From positions 1 through 35,641 of the forward strand of contig JAMQCK010000227.1 of NCBI GenBank assembly GCA_024196135.1: a stretch of 35,641 nt of DNA. The letters run 5' to 3'. Each line of letters starts with the position of its first letter. Within the stretch, counting starts at the first letter, position 1. The stretch is from Pleurotus ostreatus/Saccharomyces cerevisiae fusant. Its lineage: Eukaryota > Opisthokonta. Positions 11,327 through 22,051 of the stretch are shown here, piece after piece. The position numbers and the translations under genes were made by a program. The notes under the pieces were generated by a model. It was given only the letters and a program-made list of their open reading frames with translations. It searched no databases and was not told the DNA's origin.

Positions 11327-13541
11327 TGAGGCGGTCACCTGCACATTGTAATGGACCCTGTAGGTCAGTGGTCACCCCTGTATCCCCGAGCGACAGACCG
11401 TTCTCCGTTGGGTTTGGGCTGCAGTTTTCTTATCAGGCCGTAGAAGCCTGCGGCCGACAGAGAAGGAGCAGGCCGCCGGAGGTTGTGAGGGCGATGAATT
11501 CAAAGAATGGCGGCAGGAGGGAACGTGTGGCGTCTAATCCGAATTCTGAATGGGGATGCGTGACCAGTGTGACGGTTTGCCGTAAAGTTCGACTTGGATT
11601 CCCACTCAACTCTAACCTCCATGGGGGCTATACCACGTTGGTTGGTCTGGGCTCAGTATACTCGCCTGAACCAGACTCTCAGTTATTGCTCGACGTACGC
11701 ATGCTGCAGCGTCGTCGCCACCCCTGCTAGCTGGCAAAATTGGGCTAGGTTGTACGCGCTCACTGTCAGGCTCTTGTCGATTGTTCCAGCTTCTTATCAT
11801 CCTTGTGATGCGCGACCTAAGACGCCTTGCGCTCTCACAAAAAGCACAGACGTCCACGGTACCGACACTCGGACGGCATGCGACACCGCATCTGTCTAGC
11901 GAACGCTACTCAGCCGCAGTCCCTGTCATCCCACGTCGACCATTTGGCGCTCACGTTAGTTATTGACCGATGTACCTTAGCAGCTGTGGCGCTCCCTATG
12001 TCTATCAACAGGCTAAACCCTTCTTCGGACGTTGACTCCCGCGCAAGGAACTGCCTGCAAATGCAACTTGCGCAATTTTCTTCATGGCAATTTTCCACCA
12101 GCCAATTCGTCCCGTCCACAAACTCCTGAAGCTGCCTTGTCTTCCAAAACTACTCTCGTCATTTCAGAAGCCCCTTCTGGAGTCATACCCGCTCCATCCC
12201 TCTCATCGCTCTCCGCGAACAGGCGAAGGACGGATCCCAGCCCTACTTGCATTCCGAATGCACTCACCTATCGATAGAACCCGAACGCACCCTGAACCGC
12301 TTCCATCCCTGTCGTCACCTCCGCCGCCTTTCATTCCTCCCCCTGCCCGCACCCTCAGCCCAACAGCATGCGCGACCCTATAGCCCCGCTCCCCCTTCTC
12401 TTCATGCTGACTCCTCGAATTCGGATTGACGGGTGAACGGTGACAAGCTGACTAGCCCTCTCCATGCTCCTCGCACAGCGCTTTATCCCCACTTCTACCG
12501 GTATATCTGCGCTCGAAGGCTTTTTGTGCCACAACGCGCGCATTCTCTGGTCAGCCCTCGACCACAACACGATGCACGCGCCTCGCCCGCCCTCGCCCGT
12601 CGGTGCCCGCCTCCCACCTATTCCTATCTTGCCGCCTAGTTGGTCGTATCTTCCACTACTCGAAGAACTATTCCTGAGAGCCTTTCCCGCGGGCTCGGAC
12701 TATGGCGTGCTTGGCAATGCGGGGTAGCGTCATTTGCTCCCAGGTCCTTCGCCTGAATTTGTGGAAGAACCTCCTCAATCGGTGGATGGTCCGTGACTGA
12801 ATGGCTGTTGCCCGAGGCCTATCTGAGGTGAGGTTTTACTGAGGCTTGGCTCAGGAATATATTGAAGGCGTGACTTGGTCTTGTGACGGTTTGAATATAT
12901 GACTTTTCCGAATACTATGGCCGGTGGCAACATTTGTGGCACACCAAGGAACACGGTCTTTATCCTACCCCAGGTCTACATAGCTCAGCTACCATTGCTC
13001 AGGTCCAGGAAGCAGCCTCGCCTGCCCGCCCTTATTACGAGCAGCTTGGGATCGTCGGAACCCCGCCAACCGTATGTTATCCGATACTGCCATGGGTTTA
13101 TCGCGGCGGCGTCCTCGCAGATAGCGCACACGGAGCAGCATTCCCTTACCGTGATCACTCACTCCTTGCTGCACCCCATCGATCCTCACTGAATGTACAC
13201 AGGGCAGCGCAAATACATCCACCACAAGCTCATATCAACTAATGATCCACAACATGCAATTTGTATCAAGGAAAGAGGAGGGGCGAGGTGAAGAAGGGTC
13301 AAGACATGGGATGAACAGGTGAAGGGGATCGAGACAAAGGCGTACTAAAGTAGTGTATTACGCGGAGAAAAAAAGGCAACTTTTGGGGATGAAGCTAAGG
13401 AGTGACAGCTATTATCGCAGAGCGTAAAGAACATCGAACCGACGTGTAAAGACGAAGGAGAAAACATCGTGAAACCGGCGCAAAGAATGAGCGTGGCAAA
13501 TCGCAGAGGAAGGGTATACCGTACAGACTCGGACAGATGGC

Positions 13542-15214
13542 TTAGTCGCGGAAGTCGGAGTTGGAGCCCTGTGCGGCCAGGCGGCTCTCGAGGTTCCTGA
13601 ATAGGATTTAGCAACGACGAGGAGATGGAGTGCAGAGAGATATACCTGAGGGACTCCTCCTTCGCAAGGAGCTCCTGGCGCTTCTCGTTGATCTCACGCT
13701 GCACGCGAAGCTCGATTTCGCGGAGCTGAAAAGTAGTTAGCACTTCACCAAGCGAAGTGTCTATTGCACGACATACCTTCTCCTCTTCCCTGCGCAGCTG
13801 CTCCTCCTTCAGACGCACGCTCTGCGAGGCAAGCTCCTCGGGCAAGATCGAGGAGTCCGTCGCGTCGACCGAGTGCACCGTGCGCGACAGCTTCTCCGTA
13901 CGGTACGTCTCGTACAGCACGTCGTGAATGAGCGACTTGAGGTCCGCGAGGTGGGTGCTAGAGGGGCAAACGCGGTCAGATGACGTGCGGAGCGATTATC
14001 CAGGCGCGTTAACGTACCCAAGCAGCGCGTTCCGCAGACGGCTGAAGTCCGAGTGCTTGGGGTTGTCGACCTCGGCAATGCCCCACGGATAAATGCGTGC
14101 CCGAACAGGCTGGCCGTCAATCATGACCTCCTCTTCAGAGCCGATGATCGCGAAGGGGAGCAGGGCCTAGAAGCTAAGGGTCAATTGATGGGGATGGACG
14201 CCATGGCGAGGGACGTACGCGAAGCTCGCTGTTCTCCTGGATGGTCTCCTCGTCGTCCTCCTCAACGTCGTAAGGGAAGTTGTAGATGGGGATGTCGTAG
14301 TACTCGATGTCCTCCATGATCTTGAGGAGGTTAGTACGGTAAACTCGTCAATACTCGCGAGGGACACGTACCCGCTTCTTGAAGGCCTTGAGCTCGCTCA
14401 ATGTGAGCGAGTCAGCCTTGCCAATGACGGGAATGACATTGACACGCGGGGAGAGGCGACGCATGAGCTCAATGTCCATCTCGCGTAGCCTTTTTGGGTG
14501 ATTAGTCCATGCGCACACTTCCGGGTCGGCTAGCACGTACGAGTGACCAGTAGGCGGGATGAAGTAGAGCAGAGCATGGACGCGGTTATCCCGGAAGCGC
14601 GGGTTACGCTTGATACGGGACTCTTCGGCGAGAATGTCGTCGTACTGGCGCTCAAGGTAGCCAGCGATCTCGCGGAACCTGCAGAATGGTCAGACCGGAG
14701 GAAAGGGGGGAGGGAAACGCTACGCACGAGGATTCGTTGTCAATGTTGTCCCCAAAGCCCGGCGTGTCAACGATGGTCAACGCAATACGCACACCGTCCT
14801 CCTCGAGCTCTGCGCGCGTTTGAAGTCAGCTTCTCGTCTACATTGCGCGCCTGAGCCACGCACCGACATTCACAGGCTTGATGCGAATGTTTTGCTCAAC
14901 ATGCGCGGTCGCGGGGTCATCGGAGACCTTGTGCGCCAGCACCTCCGACTCGCAAAGCGTGTTCACGAAAGTCGTACGGCCCGTGCCCGAAGCACCTGGA
15001 AGCACAAAGTCAGCTTTCCGGTCCTCACAGAGCGAGTCATTTTGCGAGGGTAGCGCCGTCGTTCGCCGCGCCACCGCCGCGATCTTCGTGGCGCGCACTT
15101 CATTTTCGACGCGCTTCCCCGAACTGCAAATGCAAAGCACGCACCGACGACCATAAGCGTGAACTGCACGCCCTTCTTGACCTTGTTGCCCGTGCGCCTG
15201 CCTGCGAACGACAT
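13542..15214 (-). CDS. CDC11: Septin, Cdc11 type
   Basis: Ten exons: 15214-15145, 14995-14864, 14809-14728, 14678-14541, 14489-14372, 14320-14219, 14166-14018, 13957-13777, 13725-13646 and 13596-13542, giving 368 aa. GTPase motifs: P-loop GASGTGRTT at 24-32, with Arg in place of the usual Lys as in Cdc11-type septins; G3 DTPGFGD at 82-88; G4 GKAD at 164-167. Septin-unique segments include ILAEESRIKRNPRFRDNRVH and SDFSRLRNALLGTHLADLK. The C-terminus is a short charged coiled coil (RLKEEQLRREEEK, REINEKRQELLAKEESL) ending SNSDFRD. Septins polymerise into hetero-oligomeric filaments at septa and hyphal tips; Cdc11 is a terminal subunit of the yeast rod. Intron 1 is 149 nt, about three times longer than the others. 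Head to head with MSH1. Confidence 0.93.
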
Positions 15215-15431
15215 CTTGACGAGTTCCGAACTTCAACGAAAGTGCAGCAATTGCCTGACTCCTCGAGAGCAGCCTGGTGAACGGGATCGGCGACCGAGAA
15301 GGACGCGCTTCGAGCCCCGGCAAAGTCCGAAATGGCGCTGATGGCCGACGCGGCGGAGGGTGGCGCCTGTTGGGTAAAATGAACCAACACTCGTTTACAG
15401 CAACGTCCATCTCGGAGGGGCGCGTTCGCGT
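15215..15431. promoter_or_regulatory. Bidirectional promoter, septin / MSH1
   Basis: Only 217 bp separate the two divergent start codons, so both core promoters and 5' UTRs must fit here or overlap the opposite gene. No clear TATA box is present. CGCGTTCGCG at 15421-15430 sits just before the MSH1 ATG. A short uORF (15379-15435) lies on the MSH1 side. Confidence 0.65.
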
Positions 15432-15435
15432 ATGA
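15379..15435 (+). promoter_or_regulatory. uORF overlapping the MSH1 start (ATGA)
   Basis: An 18-codon frame ([18 protein letters not shown]) whose TGA at 15433-15435 overlaps the MSH1 ATG at 15432-15434. The uORF start has A at -3 (good context), while the MSH1 ATG has C at -3 (weak). If transcription starts upstream of 15379, MSH1 would be translated mainly by reinitiation or leaky scanning. The transcription start site is not known from sequence. Confidence 0.5.
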
Positions 15436-18400
15436 CCTTGGCGGTGCGCAGGGCATATGGCGCCAGAATACGCGTAAAGCAACACTTGGGACGCGTCTTG
15501 TCCTCCAGACTGCACACTGCGACCGGAGGAGTCGAAAGCCCGCTTGACACCTCGCAGGGAACAAGCAGCACTTCGCGAAGTCCGCGAAAGGAGCGCAAAC
15601 GGGTCTCTGAACTTCCCAAAACATATACCCTTCCCGATGGGACAATAGCAAAGCCGTTGCCTAAATGGGGAAGTGGTATGGGAGAAGAAGACGCAGCCGC
15701 CGCAGCGGAAGCGGACTCCACCCGAGTACAACACCAGGCCGCTACGGGCAATACTGACCCCTCCGAACCCTCTGTCGTCGACGAAGATCCATTGAGTGCT
15801 GTCAATGAGACAGCCCCTGGAATAAACGCGAAGCCGAAGCGCGGGAGACCGCGAAAGCAGCCCGAACCTACTACGCCAGGTAAAGTTACACTTTCCACTC
15901 ATTCCTTCCTTGATTGACCGTGGAAGGTGCAGTCTTGGAGATTGAAGAGCAGTCAGTCGTGCGAAGACGCCGCGGAAAAGCAGATGCGTCGAATGGTAAG
16001 CTATCCCTCGACTATGGTCATCTTTCAGGCATAGACCTATCCTTCCATAGACGCCGCAGAAAACGTCGCGTTACATTTGGATGACCCAGATGTACAATCA
16101 TTATCCGAACCACCAGTTGAAGAACTGGCGCCCCCACTAGGTTCGTCCGCTGACTTCAGCCCTGCATCCAGATGCTAACCTACAAAATGATCAGAAGAGC
16201 AAACTACGCTGGCCAAGGAGATCCTCGACAACCTCGCAAGATTCCCTAACTGTCTTCTGCTGACACGAGTGGGACAGTTCTATGAGGTCGGTTATGACTT
16301 AATTGTTGTCACTTGTTGAATACATGTAAGCTGACTAGTTTATCTAGTCCTATTTCTCTCAAGCAGCAGAAATCGCCTCCCTCCTCAACATCAAGCTGAC
16401 CACCCGCAAATGGGGCGGCAAGCGCGTGCCCATGTGTGGCTTCCCCCTTGCGCACCTGGACAAGTACTTGAGGGTGCTTGTAGGCGAAAACAGGCGGCTT
16501 GTAGCGATGTGCGAGGAGTTTCCTGTCAACGGCAGCGCGGACACACCCAACGGTACGGCCAAGATTTCTCGCGGACTTCTTACTCGTGCCTTCGAGCGCC
16601 GGGTCACGCGGGTCATAACTCCTGGCACGCTCATCGACGAGCCGTTCCTCAACCAATACGAGAACAATTACCTGCTCGCAATCTCGGTAGAGGTTGTGCA
16701 GCCTGCTTCCACCAACAAGGTGGCCGATGAACCCGCCCAACTTGGCCTCGCCTGGATCGACGTCTCGACAGGCGAATTCTTCTCGAAGGTATCATCTGTG
16801 GATACGCTGCGCGACGAGCTCGCGCGCATAGGGCCGAAGGAGGTCGTGCTCGACAAGAGCATGAAGCAACAAGAGGCGGCAGGCGACGAGGCAAAGGAAG
16901 AAAAGCACCCTGTCTTTGCGGCGCTCGCGGAAGAGCAGTACTTCGTGTCGTATCAGGCTCTGGAAGAGGTAGAAGATGCGTCAGCACCAACTACCTCCAC
17001 GCAAGACATTGCAGCAACCCGCCTTACCGAGCCCGACAATATTCTGGAGGAATCAGTGTCGCCGGACACAACCTCCGCCTTCAGCGCGCCAGAAGCCAGT
17101 GCTATCTCGCTGCTCACGGCCTTCCTTCGTGCACACCTGCGCGAGCATATGCCCGTTCTGGGAATGCCTGTGCGCGAAGGTGACGCGCTAGAGAGCTCAA
17201 TAGAACGTACCCATTCCAGTCGAGTCTCTTTCGCACCTCCACCACGGATGCATCTCGACGCGCATACCCTGCGTGCACTCGAAATTCGGGAGGGCATGCG
17301 AGAAGGCGGTACGAAAGGGAGTTTGCTTAGTGTAGTGCGTCGCACGAAGACTACCGGTGGAACACGATTACTTGCGAGGTGGCTTGGTGAGTAATTTCTC
17401 ATCGCTATGGTGGAAAATAATAGCTAATGTAAGATCTCAAGCCGCCCCTTCCCTATCCATTGCCGAGATCACCTCCCGACACTCTCTGGTTGCCTTCCTT
17501 CTTGCCCGTCCTCACCTCCGCGCCGATCTGACCGCTCTACTCGTTTCCATCCCCGACGTCAGCCGCCTCTCACAAAAGCTCATGCTCGGCAAAGGCGACG
17601 CCAGCGATGTGCGCGCTGTTGGTAGGGCTATTCGGGCCTGGAATAGGCTGAGGAACACGATCAACGAGGAGCGGACGTTCGAGGGTTATGAGAGGCAGAT
17701 GAAGGATCCGAAGGCGATGAATTCCATCAGTGTCAATGACGAGGAGTGGGAGAGCATGGACACCCTATTGTCTCGCATGGATGGGCTGGACAATCTGGAG
17801 GCACGAATAGCTACTGCGCTAGAGGGCGGCGAAGCAGACGAGGGAACGGAGATGGGGCAGGTGGCCGAAGGCTCCGAGGCGGAAGGCGTTGCGGGCGAGC
17901 TGCAGGAGGGCGCAACAGGTGTTGAGGAGGACCCAACTCGACGTCTGAACTGGCGCCCTCATGCGCCACAACGATGGATGGTCAAGCCCGAGTTCTCGCC
18001 TGCCCTAACGCAGCTGCACGACAAGTTGAGCGACCTACTCAAGCGCCGGGAGAAGATGGAAGCCGAGCTGCTGATGCGGTATTGTACGTCCTGTTCATAT
18101 CCTTTTGCAGGTCAGGCCTGGAGCTCACGCCTCGCTAGCTGCCCCGTCCCTTACCCTACGCTCTTCGCCTGCACTCGGAATGCACGTCCATATTGCCCGG
18201 CGCAAGCGAGATTGCCGTCTACTGGATGCGAATCCGGAGTTCGTCAAGGTGTCCGAGAGCGGGAGCACGAAAGGGTATTTCTGGAGGGTGAGTGCTGCGA
18301 TCTCATACAAGTTTCGAACTAACGGTTACGCGTTCGGATCATAGCCCTGGACGCAGCTTGGTAGCGAGATCGTGGAGACGACGCTGGCTTTGCAGGTTGC

Positions 18401-19739
18401 AGAGCGCGAGGCCTTCGATATACTGAGGCGCGAGGTTTGCTTGTTGACAGTCTATGCGCATCCGCATTTACTCATGCATTTGCTCAGATAAATGCTCATG
18501 CGCCCACTCTTCGACGCAATGCACGCGTCCTCGATGAACTCGACGTTACCCTTGGGTTCGCGGCACTCGCGGCGGAGCACGGCTATGTGAGGCCTGTGAT
18601 GAGCGATGAGTACGTGACCCTCAAGGAATGTTAACCGCTCGTTTGCTGTCTCTGACTATTTGCTCAGCACTACCTATCACGTAACCGACGGTCGTCATCC
18701 GACGGTAGAGATGGGTCTTCTGTCCGCCGGGCGGACGTTCACTCCGAATACGGTCTGCTTGAGCGGGACAGACGAGCGACGCAGTGGTCAGGGGAACCTC
18801 GGCGAGGTCTCGCACACCGCAACCTGCTGTCCGACGCCGACTGCGCACCTCCATATCCTCACTGGTCCTAACATGGCGGGCAAGTCGACAGTATTGCGAC
18901 AAACGGTCCTGATCGCCATCTTAGCGCAGGCAGGGAGCTTCGTGGTGAGCACTTGTCAGGACTGCGCTATGAACTCTATAAGGCTTACTCTTCACCAGCC
19001 TGCAACCAATGCTCATCTAGGTCTTGTCGACGCCGTCTTTGCTCGCGTCGGCGCGCGAGACGATCTGGCGCGCGACCGAAGCACCTTCATGGTCGAGATG
19101 CTTGAGACTGGTGCAGTGCTGAGGAGGGCAACAAGCAGGAGCCTGGTCCGTATCAGCCCGAAGCTTTTGACCCTTACTCACATCTCCACCCAGGTCATCA
19201 TGGACGAAATTGGACGCGGGACTGCCTTCCGTGACGGACTCGCTATCGCGTTTGCCACAGTCGTACACCTGTTGAGGGTCAACCGCTGCAGAGCATTGTT
19301 CGCTACGCACTTCACGGAGGTGGCGGATCTGGTAGGCTGGGAAGCGGATCGTCCCACCGAAGCAAGTGTGTCGGACGCTGATCACGATAGCGATAACAAG
19401 GCAGTCGGAGGCGAAGCGAATCCCTTCCAGGATGTAGCCTTTTTCTGCACGGACGTGTACGACGCAGACGTGAGTCGTACGTTGAGGCTCCTCAAATTTA
19501 TCTCACAACGACTTTAGTCCAGTCACATTGCATACGCATATCGCCTCCGTCGTGGCGTCAATCGCAGGAGTCACGCGTTACGAGTCGCCGCTTTGGCGGG
19601 AGTGCCACAAGCAGCTCTAGCCGTCGCGCAGGATACCTTAGGGTGGCTTGACAGTCAGAACGACAGAGTGCTACCGCCGGATCAGCTACGGGAACTTGGC
19701 AGGCGTATCCTCCAACAAGCAGACATTGCGGTATCATAA
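15432..19739 (+). CDS. MSH1: Mitochondrial DNA mismatch-repair protein Msh1 (MutS family)
   Basis: Thirteen exons: 15432-15879, 15933-15995, 16051-16140, 16195-16286, 16348-17386, 17442-18083, 18139-18287, 18345-18434, 18488-18609, 18668-18944, 18999-19145, 19194-19469 and 19518-19739, giving 1218 aa. The first 30 residues are Arg-rich without acidic residues, like a mitochondrial presequence. An AT-hook-like KRGRPRKQ lies at 136-143. The mismatch-binding motif GQFYE is at 227-231 (Phe229, Glu231), followed by [13 protein letters not shown]. Core and lever segments follow ([28 protein letters not shown]). The ATPase has Walker [10 protein letters not shown] at 978-986, [14 protein letters not shown], and Walker [11 protein letters not shown] at 1054-1063, then FATHFTEV. 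After GRGT the usual STxDG is AFRDG. The C-terminus is a short helical tail. Only 62 bp separate its stop from the convergent F-box gene's stop. Confidence 0.92.
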
Positions 19740-19801
19740 GGCGGGAGCGTCTCGACATTGCCAAGCCATTGCTTCGGATGTACATCTGTCTATGCAGCTC
19801 T

Positions 19802-21685
19802 TCACCACTCCGTGGGATTTGGTTTGTCCTTTCTGTGGAATAAGGGTGAGATACAATCCGCGTCCACTTGTGTGAGTTCAACGCACCTGGATGTGAGGGT
19901 AGGTGGTTGCCAGTTGTGGGGCAAGAGCGCCTCGTACATAGCAGAGCACGTATCGAGGCCATAGACCTCGAGACACAACTCCGCCGCTGTATTCCTAATC
20001 TCCTCGATGTTCTTCGGCGAAAGTGGCGTCGCGAGCCTGACCTCTTTCAGATGTCGGACAGGTCTCTCGTCCGGGGGCCAGTCGCGCAACATACATTTGT
20101 AGAAGTGGTCGAAGCACCGTTCTTCGCACCGGAAGGACAGCGACCTCAACCTACGCAGGTGCATGTGAGGCGACGTATCCGGTAAGAATCGTGCACCTGG
20201 CGGCAGTTTGGAATCCTCTGTGACCGTCAGAGTATCGCAAAGTGCCTGCAGGATGTCCTCCATAGTATCTTCGTCTTCTTCATTCTCCCGATCCTGAATG
20301 CTTGCCGAATCGTATACGAAAGCGAGAGACTCCAGTTCCGGCGTTGCATCCAGGATGTGGGAAATATCCGAGGGTGACATCCAACACACAGAGACGATGA
20401 GGGTCAGTGACGTGAGACGACACCCATATTGCTCCAGTCGAGGTACGAGAATATAGGACGGTACATGGCTGACTTCCAGGTCTACCAGGTTAGGCATGTT
20501 CGCCCACTCAAGGAAACTCTCCAATGCCTCGATCGGAACGGCCCAAATGCGGTGTATAGCCAGATGGCGGATGGAGGCGTCGCTTCGTTCGACCGGCATG
20601 ACGTCCTGCACGTTTACGGCCTCGTCATCTCGTTCGTCCCACCATTCCAGTGAGTGCAGCAACGAGCACTGTGAGAGGATTTCTAGGCAGACGCGGAGGG
20701 GGCAATTGTATACACGGACGAAGCGTTGCTGGGACCAAGGCAATACGAAGGGAAGGCGTTGCAGCGAGAAAAGGTCGAAGTCCGGGATCGGCGTTTCCAA
20801 AGATATGCTGGTGAGCTGGTGCGCATTACACAAAAGCAGCGGCCGAGGGTCATACCCATCGCCGATCCACGGAGTATCGTGCCACTCGTCTACTGCTCCC
20901 ATTGCGATGTGCATATGCTGAAGATGCGGAAAATGCGAAGTAGCCAGCTCCTCCAGCGTCCTCCACGGCAGACTATCGAGTCGGGCACGTCTCCATCTGT
21001 GAGTTTGCAGCAGCTGCCTATCCGATGCCACCGCTGAATCAGGAGAGATATGGGAATGCGTGACGCGGATATCGAGCTCGCGGTATGGCAAAGACGCGAA
21101 GCTTCGACTCAACCTCTCTGGGACAGCAAGGCATGAGTCCGAGTCGAAAACCATGAGCGCCTCTCGGGGAATGTGAATGCAGGGTCACAGTGCAGGCCGC
21201 GATAGTGTGAGGGTACGCCACCACGAACATACGTGCGGGGGCGCGAACACACGCGAAGGCAGCAAAGCCGGAAGATCCGGATCCGCGGTCTCTCTTGATT
21301 TCATCCGGATCGCTTTTTGGCTTTCATCGAGGTCTCCTGAGTGCCATAGCAGAAGCAGGACCTCCGCCAGCAGTTCGTCGGGCAAGCGACGGACAGGGGA
21401 GTGCAGGAGGCATACCCGGCGATCGATGTGTGGCTGCAATGTGTCCAGTCGTGCAAGAATCCGTCCAAGCTCTCTTTTGTGAGCGTCCGCCGCCTCTCGG
21501 AGAGCAGCGAGTTCGGCGTCGAGCGTGGCTCGCTGCGCGTCAGAGGGCTGGTTTCCTGACCGGAGGGTGGGAAGCCAAGCTGATTCGTCGCATTGATCGC
21601 ACAGCAGAGTAGAGGATGGTATTGTCGGCCGGTAGCACTGAGCACAGCGCTTGCCACTGTCTTTTTCATCACAGGTTACCGGCAT
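19802..21685 (-). pseudogene. Large F-box protein gene broken by an in-frame TGA
   Basis: One uninterrupted frame except for a TGA at 21187-21185 after codon 166. Before it come a CxxC-x11-CxxC cluster (Cys14/17/29/32), a coiled-coil-like Ala/Leu-rich stretch, and the F-box at about 95-150 (LHSPVRRLPDELLAEVLLLLW, then PPHVCSWWRTLTLSRPAL). After it, 460 open codons of irregular LRR-like sequence run to the stop at 19802. Counting the TGA as one residue, the product would be 627 aa, against 626 for the paralogue at 31663-33543. Related F-box proteins often have Trp after PAL, so TGG to TGA is the simplest event. Alternatives: a 72-nt intron (21232-21161, GT..AG, phase 0) that would remove the stop together with conserved residues; readthrough; or translation of 450 aa from the ATG at 21154. 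Confidence 0.65.
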
Positions 21686-22051
21686 TGCTACCAGCGACGG
21701 GAGCCAGTGAAGCTGGACTGCGTGCGCAACGCGTGGGCGCCTTGATGAGCGTAGAGCGCAAGTTACGGAAAGCCTCCGTCGCTGGAAAATGCCGAAGAGT
21801 CACAAGATGTGGACCCATTGACACCCACGGATGTTCTGATTTCCAATTATCTCAAGCTCTTGAGGGTTGTACAGCGCGGCGCGTAGCTAGTCACAAAATT
21901 GTACGGCTATACGGATCCCGATCATTACACGATGTTGTATTCCGCCTCAAAAGAACATCGAAAGCCTTCGCAAAACCTGTTCATTCCCTTTGTTTACATT
22001 TTAAATACTTGTTAACCTTATGCCTTCTTTGGCGGCAAGGCCCTGAGTCAT
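21686..22051. other. Spacer between the broken F-box gene and the beta-glucosidase gene
   Basis: A 366-bp interval that should hold the F-box gene promoter near 21686 and the beta-glucosidase 3' UTR near 22051. The part around 21955-22020 is AT-rich. A plus-strand open frame crosses it, but it has no recognisable motif and continues antisense into beta-glucosidase exons. No TATA box was seen before 21685. Confidence 0.5.

Larger units (their letters stand above)
11260..13541. other. Gene-poor region, about 2.3 kb
   Basis: Lies between the start of the F-box-like gene and the end of the septin gene, both on the minus strand. Open frames of 60-100 codons occur on both strands (for example 12464-12727 and 12934-13242, plus), but none has a recognisable domain, splice-extended partner or codon pattern like the neighbouring genes. 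C-rich stretches around 12290-12640 look like non-coding low-complexity sequence. A non-coding RNA or decayed gene cannot be excluded. Confidence 0.5.

Noticed and set aside
12464..13242. Several 70-100 codon frames in the gene-poor region
   Set aside because: No domain, no consistent splice-linked extension and no start context stronger than chance.
14838..15902. Long minus-strand frame (354 codons) across the septin/MSH1 promoter
   Set aside because: It runs out of frame through the septin start and intron 1 and antisense to MSH1 exon 1. Septin motifs need a different frame.
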